Origin: Ruminococcus sp.
GTDB lineage: Bacteria > Bacillota > Clostridia > Oscillospirales > Ruminococcaceae
Direction of reading: 5' to 3'
DNA: 32,360 nucleotides
Assembly (NCBI GenBank): GCA_017526445.1
Contig: JAFXRI010000057.1
Span: forward strand, 1 to 32,360
Part shown: in pieces, positions 26,847 through 32,360 of the stretch
Layout of the letters: each line of letters starts with the position of its first letter
How positions within the stretch are numbered: the first letter of the stretch is position 1
The notes under the pieces: model-generated
What the model saw: only the letters and a program-made list of their open reading frames with translations
Databases searched by the model: none
What the model was told of the DNA's origin: nothing
Translations under genes and position numbers: made by a program

Positions 26847-27179
26847 TCACGCTTCGGTACAGTTTGCGGCAGCCTGACGCTGTTCCTGCTTACGCTTCAG
26901 ATGCTCTACGAAGTTCTTGTTGCGGGTGTCGTTGATGAGCTTGTCGAACTCGGTCTTGAACTCATCGACGGAAATGTCCTCGCCGAACACCGACATAACA
27001 TGATCGTAAACCGCATCCCTTTTCTCCTTGTCGAGCTGTGCAAGGTCGGCCTGGATCTCGGCGTCAATGGCGTTGTAGGCATCAACTTTCGGCTGAATAT
27101 CGGCGCGGCTTTTCTTGATTTGTCCTAATAACCTGTCGCGCTTGGCGATCTTATCTTCAAGCGTTACCTTTCTTGGCAT
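26847..27179 (-). CDS. Coiled-coil hypothetical protein of mobile elements
   Basis: A 110-residue, highly charged, mostly helical protein starting MPRKVTLEDKIAKRDRLLGQIKKSRADI, with a second part VMSVFGEDISVDEFKTEFDKLI. ATG at 27179 is preceded by GGAGGG at good spacing, better than the earlier in-frame start. There is no signal peptide or membrane segment. It lies between the MobC-like gene and the TnpW-like gene on the same strand, a position where mobilizable elements often carry small accessory proteins. I do not know its function. Confidence 0.8.
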   Translation of the reverse strand: MPRKVTLEDKIAKRDRLLGQIKKSRADIQPKVDAYNAIDAEIQADLAQLDKEKRDAVYDHVMSVFGEDISVDEFKTEFDKLINDTRNKNFVEHLKRKQEQRQAAANCTEA

Positions 27180-27292
27180 TCTATCCCTCCTTTCATCATT
27201 CGTTCCGAAATGCTGCCACATATTACGGTAGCAGCGGATAATAGCACATAAGAATCACCCCTTAAAATTCGTTTTTGTCCTCAGTATCTCGA

Positions 27293-27655
27293 CTAATCTT
27301 TCATTTTTTTAGGCTTTATCCGTCTTACTGCTTCAATCAGAATGCTACTTAACTCAGATACCTTTTCTTCCAAAAGCCGGACATCACTTGCCGATATAAT
27401 CCCGGTCTCATTGAACTTTTTGGCAACTGTGTTTACGAATTTCGAGATCATCCGCATTTCATCAAGCAGATCTCCGAGCTCAAACGCGTAACAATACGGC
27501 TGAGTATTCAGCGCTGCATACCTCAGATAAGTTCCGAGTTTGGTGCAATGTTCTTTCGCAAGGCGGATGATCTGCTCCCATTCTGTACCGTAGAACCGTA
27601 CTACCTTGCGGACTTTTTTGCTCTTTTCTTTGATGTTTTTATTCCTCCTTTTCAT
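27293..27655 (-). CDS. MobC-like mobilization protein
   Basis: A 120-residue basic protein. The N terminus is rich in Lys and Arg (MKRRNKNIKEKSKKVRKVVRF), followed by YGTEWEQIIRLAKEHCTKLGTYLRYAALN, a ribbon-helix-helix-like region, and ISKFVNTVAKKFNETG plus a C-terminal helix. This layout fits relaxosome accessory proteins of the MobC family, which bind oriT and help the relaxase. An AAAAGGAGG sits inside the first codons with no start codon at the right distance after it, so the ATG at 27655 is kept though its own site is weak. The relaxase gene that normally follows MobC is absent. Confidence 0.72.
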   Translation of the reverse strand: MKRRNKNIKEKSKKVRKVVRFYGTEWEQIIRLAKEHCTKLGTYLRYAALNTQPYCYAFELGDLLDEMRMISKFVNTVAKKFNETGIISASDVRLLEEKVSELSSILIEAVRRIKPKKMKD

Positions 27656-27675
27656 GTCTCGGACCTACTGTAAGT

Positions 27676-27700
27676 GTTTAGGGCAACGGGTCCCCTAAAC
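27676..27700. other. Inverted repeat 5' of mobC, candidate oriT
   Basis: GTTTAGGG and CCCTAAAC are exact complements separated by 9 nt, located immediately upstream of the MobC-like gene where oriT normally lies. No nic-site consensus can be named with certainty. Confidence 0.35.
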
Positions 27701-27738
27701 GTCCGATTGGAAGAAAGTGGAAAAGAATGCACCACTTT

Positions 27739-27813
27739 CTATACTTGCTGATATAATGTTGATCGCAGCCATATATTTCGCTGTTTTGAGCCCGTATGGG
27801 CTGAATAGTTCAC
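27739..27813 (-). CDS. Possible 24-codon small ORF
   Basis: A GTG at 27813 follows a strong AGGAGG at about 9 nt and opens a 24-codon frame (VNYSAHTGSKQRNIW...). A leader-peptide role for the mob genes is possible but unsupported. Just upstream, a second frame on the same strand encodes a 14-residue hydrophobic peptide (MSNLLLICLIVLLL). Both may be chance. Confidence 0.25.
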   Translation of the reverse strand: MNYSAHTGSKQRNIWLRSTLYQQV

Positions 27814-27979
27814 ATTGGAATTACCTCCTATCGCTATAACAGCAGAACGATCAGACAAATCAGGAGCAGATTACTCATAACCGTTCCGATACCTGCGGTA
27901 CAAGTTCAGGTCATTATGTTTGCCAAATCGAATATTTGTTCCCCACAATTCTATGATAGCACGGATAATTCTGCTTGTC

Positions 27980-28026
27980 AATAGATGTGAGGTGTACTCT
28001 CTATTTCACATCGCCGCACATCTATT
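27980..28026. repeat. Inverted repeat AATAGATGTG / CACATCTATT
   Basis: Exact 10-bp arms at 27980-27989 and 28017-28026. The core CACATCTAT appears a third time at 28234-28242 inside a hairpin (28228-28253, stem CGCTGTC/GACAGCG) just before the next gene. The spacing suggests a protein-binding site set near the element's promoter. The rest of 27701-28176 shows no other clear feature. Confidence 0.45.
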
Positions 28027-28176
28027 TTGGAAGAAAACTTTAAAATATCGAGAAAAACGGAGAAAGGTTCTAAAATCAGAACGAAGGGACAGATAAATTA
28101 AATTTGTACCTGCTGATTGCCGTTTTGACAGAAAGTTTTGCCCGAATACTCCCGATGCTTTCGTGCATTTCTTTAC

Positions 28177-28205
28177 TTGAAATAAGGCCGGATCTCTTGT
28201 ATAAT
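28177..28205 (+). promoter_or_regulatory. Sigma-A promoter of the DUF6076-like gene
   Basis: TTGAAA (28177-28182) and TATAAT (28200-28205) with a 17-nt spacer. The predicted 5' UTR (about 55 nt) contains the CGCTGTC/GACAGCG hairpin ending a few nt before AAGGAG. Confidence 0.85.
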
Positions 28206-28270
28206 GAGTAGTAGAAAAAAGAAAAATCGCTGTCACATCTATCTGCGACAGCGGGGAAAAGGAGCGTATT

Positions 28271-29380
28271 ATGTTCGGAACTGATGCGAATTTTTACAAG
28301 AACCGCGTCCTGATCGAGGGCGCGGGGCAGTACAAGACCAATGAGATTCTCACCGCATTTTTGGAGTGCGATCTCCCGGATCTGCGGGAGCTGTTAGAAT
28401 CCTGCAAATCTTTTGAGCGCAAACTGCACTATCCCGAGACGTTTGATGAAGTGGCTCGATTTGACGGCCTCGTGCAGCGGGCGATAACATTTTTCAGCAG
28501 CCTTGACGAGATGATCGACCAGCTTCCGCCGTACCGGGACATGAAGCGAAAGCACAACTTTTTGTTCGAGCTGATGAACGAATACCGCTTCTTTTTCGAC
28601 AACGAGCCGGACATAGATCACTGCGATCATCACCCCCGCCCCGAATACAACGATCATTTTTACACCGACCTGACTTTCTCCGACCTTGACCCGGATATGT
28701 GCGACGGGGCGCTGCAGCTCAATCAAAAGCTGCGGGAACTGGCGGAACAGTATAGAGCGTTTATTGAGGACTGCATAAGGGTGAAAACAGTCTATGCCGC
28801 ATTTCTTGAAAAAGTGCATCAAGGGAAAGAATACCTGAACACGAAAGAAACAGCAGAGATATACCTTGCATTTGTATCTGAACAAAAAGATCGTCTACGC
28901 ACCTACGATAAGCTCGAACCCTCGGGGACAATGTCCGAAATATTCGTCCCGCAGGACATTGACGGTGAGCTTGTGCTGTGCGAGAAATACAAGTTCAGCA
29001 CTCTCGGAGGGTTCCTCTATATTGACCTTTTCAAGGGGCTCAACAATCACTTCCTGCCCCGCAAGTGCGGGCTGTGCGGGCGGTATTTCTTACTTGAAGC
29101 GACAGCCTATTCACCCTTCTGCACCCGTCCGACCGAGGACAGAAAGGACAAGACCTGCCGTGATCTCGGGCACCGCAGGACATACGCCGACAAGGTGAAC
29201 AGCGATCCGGTCCTGCTCGTTTACACGAAAGCCTACAAGCAGCACTACGCCCGGTATTTGAAGAAGAAAATGTCACAGAACGAGTTCCGGTTGTGGGCGG
29301 ACTATGCGCTGGAACTGAGGCAGAGGGCGTACGATAAGGAGCTGAATTTTGAGGAATATGCGGAGGAGATCAGGAAGTGA
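28271..29380 (+). CDS. DUF6076-like hypothetical protein with Cys-rich C-terminal motif
   Basis: A 369-residue cytoplasmic protein. It is mostly helical and acidic in the first 240 residues. Near residues 270-305 it has CGLCGRYF, then FCTRP and KTCRDLG, a four-cysteine motif like the C-terminal treble-clef of CGNR proteins and probably a zinc site. The C-terminal tail is a charged helix. Similar proteins (DUF6076) are common passengers of Firmicute mobile elements; no function is known to me. AAGGAG stands 7 nt before ATG. It is divergent from the mob genes and has its own promoter. Confidence 0.82.
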   Translation: MFGTDANFYKNRVLIEGAGQYKTNEILTAFLECDLPDLRELLESCKSFERKLHYPETFDEVARFDGLVQRAITFFSSLDEMIDQLPPYRDMKRKHNFLFELMNEYRFFFDNEPDIDHCDHHPRPEYNDHFYTDLTFSDLDPDMCDGALQLNQKLRELAEQYRAFIEDCIRVKTVYAAFLEKVHQGKEYLNTKETAEIYLAFVSEQKDRLRTYDKLEPSGTMSEIFVPQDIDGELVLCEKYKFSTLGGFLYIDLFKGLNNHFLPRKCGLCGRYFLLEATAYSPFCTRPTEDRKDKTCRDLGHRRTYADKVNSDPVLLVYTKAYKQHYARYLKKKMSQNEFRLWADYALELRQRAYDKELNFEEYAEEIRK

Positions 29381-29417
29381 TCCCTGATCTTTCTCATCAG
29401 TTGCTATGAAAGCACCC

Positions 29418-29446
29418 TTGCATTCCCCGACGGCTTGTGATAAAAT
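29418..29446 (+). promoter_or_regulatory. Promoter of the sigma/anti-sigma operon
   Basis: TTGCAT (29418-29423), a 17-nt spacer and TAAAAT (29441-29446) with an upstream TG (extended -10). Confidence 0.7.
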
Positions 29447-29484
29447 ATATCCTGATAATATCTTTTCTTATGGGAAGTGATGAA

Positions 29485-30024
29485 GTGCTGCCGATGATAT
29501 ATATGGCTCTTGTTGACGAAGATGATGTTCCCTCTTTTGAAAAAATGTATGAGCGCACATATAAGAAGCTGTACACGATCGCTTTCGGAATGCTTAACGA
29601 TCACCAGCTTGCGGAGGACGCATTGTCAGAAATGTATCTTCGTATTTCAATGAATTTCAAAAAAATTAACAATTTTTCTTTGCACGAAATTGATGCTTAT
29701 CTGGTTAGAAGTATTAAGAACATCTGTTACAGTGCTATTGAAAAGAAAACGTCAGAGCAGAAAAAGACCGAAGAGCTTTTCAAAGGAGATCTGATCGATG
29801 ACAGCATTTTTGATATGATAGAAATTGATCTCCTGATGAAAGCATTGGCTGTGCTGCCAGAGCCGTATAAATCGGCACTTGTTTTTAAGGAGTATTACGG
29901 TTTTACGGCAGATGAGATCGCCAAGCAGATGAAGGTATCCAAGCGGTCCGTATTTTATTATATAAAGACAGCAAAGGCTCTGATATTGAAACAAATCGAA
30001 GGGAGTGATCCGAATGAACGGTAA
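29485..30024 (+). CDS. RNA polymerase sigma factor, sigma-70/ECF-like
   Basis: A 179-residue sigma factor. Region 2 (about 15-85) contains FEKMYERTYKKLYTIAFGML, then QLAEDALSEMYLRI. Region 4 (about 115-170) contains LAVLPEPYKSALVFKEYYGFTADEIAKQMKVSKRSVFYYIKTAKALI, a helix-turn-helix for the -35 element. The start is uncertain: GTG at 29485 is 7 nt after GGGAAG and yields the VLPMIYMALVDEDD start usual in this group, whereas ATG at 29470 has no site. It overlaps the anti-sigma-like gene. Together they may control the secreted-peptide genes downstream, though no matching promoter motif was identified. Confidence 0.88.
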   Translation: MLPMIYMALVDEDDVPSFEKMYERTYKKLYTIAFGMLNDHQLAEDALSEMYLRISMNFKKINNFSLHEIDAYLVRSIKNICYSAIEKKTSEQKKTEELFKGDLIDDSIFDMIEIDLLMKALAVLPEPYKSALVFKEYYGFTADEIAKQMKVSKRSVFYYIKTAKALILKQIEGSDPNER

Positions 30025-30688
30025 TTTGCGTGAAGCAATAGAAAAAGCGATTATTATTCCCGAGCAGCAGGAATTTGAGTCGGTTGTACCGAGTGAGCAC
30101 ACTTTTTCCGATAAGTTTGTCAAGCGTTCTGTGGCATTGATAAAACGGCAGAAGAGATCATACTACCCGCTGATCTGCACCTCTGCAAGAAGAGTTGCTT
30201 GCATTATCGCGGCATTCTTTATTGTTTCGATGACAACTGTTCTGAGTGTTGATGCATTGAGAAAGCCGTTCTTTGATTTCATAGTCAGCATCTTTACGGA
30301 TCATTCGGAAGTTGATATGAACAGCAGCGATATGACCTCTGCTCCAGATAAAATCGAGGATAAATACGAAATCACATCAGGTCTTGAAGGTTACACTGTT
30401 TCCTATATTTCCGAAACGGACAATATGCGAATTATAGTATATGAAGACAAGAAAAATACAATTAGATTCAGACAGTACACTATGAATTTTGGAACAGCAA
30501 ATGTCAATACCGAAGATGCTGAAACTGAACATATAGATATAAATGGAATTGATTCTTTAATTTGGACAGATAATACAGGCTCATCTCATATTATGTGGAC
30601 CAACGGCGAATATGTATTCAATATAGAGGCAAATGATAGTCAAATTGCACTAATTGAAATTGCCAAATCTGTGCAAAAAGTAGAATAA
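30014..30688 (+). CDS. Membrane anti-sigma-like protein (DUF4367 type)
   Basis: A 224-residue protein with a cytoplasmic N-terminal part (about 1-55), one membrane segment (about 60-80, VACIIAAFFIVSMTTVLSV) and an extracellular domain with DUF4367-like features (EGYTVSYISET, IRFRQYT, NGIDSLIWTDNTGSSHIMWTNGEYVFNI). Such proteins are typically encoded behind ECF-type sigma factors and hold them at the membrane. ATG at 30014 follows GGGAGTGA and overlaps the sigma stop. Base composition here is more AT-rich than in the left two thirds of the window. Confidence 0.83.
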   Translation: MNGNLREAIEKAIIIPEQQEFESVVPSEHTFSDKFVKRSVALIKRQKRSYYPLICTSARRVACIIAAFFIVSMTTVLSVDALRKPFFDFIVSIFTDHSEVDMNSSDMTSAPDKIEDKYEITSGLEGYTVSYISETDNMRIIVYEDKKNTIRFRQYTMNFGTANVNTEDAETEHIDINGIDSLIWTDNTGSSHIMWTNGEYVFNIEANDSQIALIEIAKSVQKVE

Positions 30689-30707
30689 AATATTTTCGTT
30701 GCACGTT

Positions 30708-30776
30708 TCCCTCTTTTCTCCTGTTTTATGTTATAGAGATCAAAAATCTTCATAACATTTCAGGAGAAAGGAGGGA
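30708..30776 (+). promoter_or_regulatory. Long hairpin that buries the ribosome binding site of the next gene
   Basis: Left arm 30708-30723 (TCCCTCTTTTCTCCTG) pairs with 30761-30776 over 16 bp (one G-U). Above a small internal loop 30728-30734 pairs with 30752-30758 (7 bp), then 5 more pairs close a CAAAA loop. The outer right arm contains the whole AAGGAGGG Shine-Dalgarno of the gene at 30783. Translation should be off unless the structure is opened. There is no U-run, so it is not a terminator. Confidence 0.8.
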
Positions 30777-30782
30777 TTATTT

Positions 30783-31184
30783 ATGTTTAAGAAAACAGTT
30801 TCTCTGTTTTTGGTAATAATTGCGATGCTTGTGTTTGGAACAATAAGTGCGTTCGCGGATGAAAAAGGAATGAATTATTTATACACATTGAGTTGTTATT
30901 CTTCGTTAACTGTATCCGGAATGACAGGAACGTGTACAAGTTCGATCTCATGTACGAATACGACCACAAAAATCGAGATCACTCAGACGCTGCAAGTAAG
31001 AGACGGAAATCAGTGGCGCACAAGCAAACAATGGAAAAAGACAGTGTATGGATACGTCTATGATTTAATAAACACCCGCACGCTTTATACCGGAAACACT
31101 TACAGGGTGAAGTCTGAGTTCAAAGTATACTGCGGAAGCAACAGCGAGACCATTTATGCTTACAGTTATACGAGGACAGTTTAA
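30783..31184 (+). CDS. Small secreted protein, DUF6147-like
   Basis: A 133-residue precursor with a clear signal peptide (MFKKTVSLFLVIIAMLVFGTISAFA, cleavage before DEKG). The mature part is Thr/Ser-rich and predicted beta: YSSLTVSGMTGTCTSSISCTNTTTKIEITQTLQ, then W and KTVYG, then YRVKSEFKVYCGSNSETIYAYS. The pattern resembles DUF6147 secreted proteins of clostridia; their function is unknown. Three cysteines (about 38, 51 and 57) plus one near the end (about 117) could form disulfides. The start codon is behind the buried AAGGAGGG. It follows the sigma/anti-sigma pair on the same strand. Confidence 0.8.
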   Translation: MFKKTVSLFLVIIAMLVFGTISAFADEKGMNYLYTLSCYSSLTVSGMTGTCTSSISCTNTTTKIEITQTLQVRDGNQWRTSKQWKKTVYGYVYDLINTRTLYTGNTYRVKSEFKVYCGSNSETIYAYSYTRTV

Positions 31185-31234
31185 CGAAGACCGCATTAAT
31201 GCAGAATGGAGGTTTGATACCGATGCAGTGAAGA

Positions 31235-31290
31235 AAGTATACTGTACAGTATACTTGGCACAGCCAAGTATTTCCAAGGAAAATCTTGGC
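31235..31290. repeat. 22-bp perfect palindrome followed by two hairpins
   Basis: 31235-31256 is a perfect palindrome (half AAGTATACTGT). Overlapping it, ATACTTGGC (31251-31259) pairs with GCCAAGTAT (31263-31271), and CCAAG (31275-31279) with CTTGG (31286-31290). The block lies in the gap between two secreted-protein genes and may be a dimeric operator and/or an RNA structure. Confidence 0.7.
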
Positions 31291-31390
31291 AGTGCTCTGT
31301 ACAAATTCATATGCAAACAGGCTTTAGCCTGGGACTATGGCATATACATCTTTGGGTGGATATGCTAAAAACAAAAAGGAGGGTTTCATT

Positions 31391-31828
31391 ATGAAACTTA
31401 GAAAAAGGTTTGCAGCTATTGGTGCAGCAATGATGATGGCGTTTAGTATGATGAGCGTGGGTGCCAGTGCAGCACTCATCAGAACCACATATGTAACATA
31501 TGGTTTTAACAATAAATGGGAAAGAGAAAAGGAATATTCATTAAGCGGAACAGTAGTTGCTCATTTTGTCTATGGTTACCACCAAACCAATGATGAGGAT
31601 TTCGCTTGGAGCAAGTGTTCAACAACAAAGAATCGAGCAATTGTTAACAATAATGAGGATAGTGATACAGGAAGCACTCAGGATGCCGGATCAATTTATT
31701 GGTCAAAAGCATTTATAGATCACTCTAATGGCGGACAGGCATATAGCATTTATTTTGCAGGTTACAATTCTTCAACAAATCTTCAATACACTTTGCATCA
31801 GACATCATACTATGCTGGAAATGTTTGA
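31391..31828 (+). CDS. Lactococcin-972-like secreted bacteriocin precursor
   Basis: A 145-residue precursor. The signal peptide is MKLRKRFAAIGAAMMMAFSMM through SVGASA (cleavage near residue 27). The mature part of about 118 residues has NRAIVNNNEDSDTGSTQDAGSIYWSKAF and AYSIYFAGY. These align by eye with the core of lactococcin 972 (VVNNN, then TQRAGVWAKA, then FYYNF), though this protein is longer than the usual 65-70 residue mature form. Lactococcin 972 blocks septum formation by binding lipid II. GGAGG about 8 nt before ATG sets the start. The gene beyond, possibly DUF1430-like, supports a bacteriocin locus. Activity is unproven. Confidence 0.6.
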   Translation: MKLRKRFAAIGAAMMMAFSMMSVGASAALIRTTYVTYGFNNKWEREKEYSLSGTVVAHFVYGYHQTNDEDFAWSKCSTTKNRAIVNNNEDSDTGSTQDAGSIYWSKAFIDHSNGGQAYSIYFAGYNSSTNLQYTLHQTSYYAGNV

Positions 31829-31863
31829 TATTTTTTTGACAGCAAAACGAAATTAGATGATAT

Positions 31864-31897
31864 AAGGGCTGTTGTGTATGCAACAGTCTTTATATAT
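31864..31897 (+). terminator. Terminator after the lactococcin-972-like gene
   Basis: AAGGGCTGTTG pairs with CAACAGTCTTT (11 bp, two G-U) around a 6-nt loop, followed by ATATATA. The T-run is weak. It lies 36 nt after the stop codon. Confidence 0.65.
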
Positions 31898-31995
31898 AAA
31901 AGGTTTCTTTTAAAAAAAGACTTTTATCCAATAGTAATAATGTAGATCAAATTTCAATTGAGATAGCAGTAAATTATCTAAAAGTGGTGATGCCG

Positions 31996-32360
31996 ATGAA
32001 AAAGGTCAAGCTGATAATATCCTTCTTTATCATAGCCGTGTGCCTGACTTTGAACGGCGAGCATTATGCGTTTCATTTACACTCCTTCGAGGGCGGCTAT
32101 TGGTCTTTCACGTTCAGCGATGAAGAAGATTATGATAACAACCGTGAGAGGATACTGCAGACGCTGGAAAAGCTCTGTGAACAGGAAAACGCAGGAGCAT
32201 TCTCTATGCGCCGGATCAAAATAAGCAGGCTCAGCACTGAGCTTGTGATCTGCGGGAACGAAGCTGCGATAAATGATCTGAAAAGCAAAAGCATTGACTC
32301 CGGCGAGCATAAAAGTATGTTTTCCGGGAGCACGGATATCGTCATCAAGGGGCTTGCAGA
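31996..32360 (+). CDS. N-terminal part of a membrane-anchored protein, possibly DUF1430-type (runs off right edge)
   Basis: An open frame of 121 codons from ATG at 31996 (GTGGTG as ribosome binding site, MKKVKLIISFFIIAVCLTL). The first 20 residues are a signal anchor or membrane segment. The extracytoplasmic part includes GGYWSFTFSDEEDYDNNRERILQTLEKLCEQENAGAF, then RRIKISRLSTELVICGNEA. N-terminal anchor, a following ectodomain and position beside a lactococcin-972-like gene recall the bacteriocin-associated DUF1430 membrane proteins, which are FtsX-like. The end of the gene is outside the window, so this is a weak assignment. Confidence 0.5.
   Translation, partial: MKKVKLIISFFIIAVCLTLNGEHYAFHLHSFEGGYWSFTFSDEEDYDNNRERILQTLEKLCEQENAGAFSMRRIKISRLSTELVICGNEAAINDLKSKSIDSGEHKSMFSGSTDIVIKGLA

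Noticed and set aside
30708-30776. Intrinsic terminator after the anti-sigma-like gene
   Set aside because: No U-run follows on either strand; the right arm is instead the ribosome binding site of the next gene.
31156-31368. 70-codon plus-strand frame between the two secreted-protein genes
   Set aside because: It overlaps the end of the preceding gene, spans the palindrome block and lacks a ribosome binding site.

Overview
The window looks like a chromosomal segment from an anaerobic gut or rumen Firmicute, most likely a Ruminococcus-like member of the Oscillospiraceae. The reasons are a class II xylose isomerase, a cytoplasmic GH3 beta-glucosidase, strong GGAGG ribosome binding sites, a cobalamin riboswitch feeding an ECF transporter, and an NPPTG-type surface anchor. 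This is inference from gene content; no rRNA or other marker gene is present.

Layout. 1-1230: the start of an unknown minus-strand gene, a divergent XRE regulator, and a gene-free stretch with five consecutive strong stem-loops. 1335-4402: tRNA-Ser(GGA) with its own promoter and terminator, a macro-domain protein, and xylose isomerase with a palindromic operator over its start site. 4403-7861: a large cytoplasmic PAS/GGDEF/PAS/GGDEF/EAL cyclic-di-GMP protein. 8074-13672: a compact type II fatty-acid/polyketide-like operon (ACP, fused KS-CLF-like synthase, ketoreductase, dehydratase, flavoprotein, PlsX-like phosphate acyltransferase) with no standard enoyl reductase. A 176-bp MITE-like palindromic element lies between plsX and the terminator. 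14034-17439: GH3 glucosidase plus a membrane acyltransferase.

17482-24618 is a complete predicted vitamin B12 acquisition locus. A consensus promoter, a cobalamin riboswitch and an intrinsic terminator precede a small protein with a homing-endonuclease-associated repeat. Next come a secreted, wall-anchored protein combining a DUF4430 domain with a helical repeat domain (the two parts of animal intrinsic factor/transcobalamin), a membrane-tethered second DUF4430 protein, EcfT, and one polypeptide fusing both ECF ATPases to an S component. The proposed logic is capture at the wall, hand-off at the membrane and energised import, all switched off when B12 is plentiful.

24787-29380 is a mobile-element segment with a large serine recombinase, a TnpW-like protein missed by simple ATG searches, a coiled-coil protein, a MobC-like protein and a DUF6076-like protein. 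No relaxase is visible, so it is a remnant or depends on another element for transfer. From about 29400 the sequence becomes AT-rich: a sigma factor with its DUF4367-type anti-sigma-like partner, a secreted DUF6147-like protein whose ribosome binding site is buried in a very stable hairpin, a lactococcin-972-like secreted protein preceded by a 22-bp perfect palindrome, and the start of a possible DUF1430-type immunity/transport protein that runs off the right edge.
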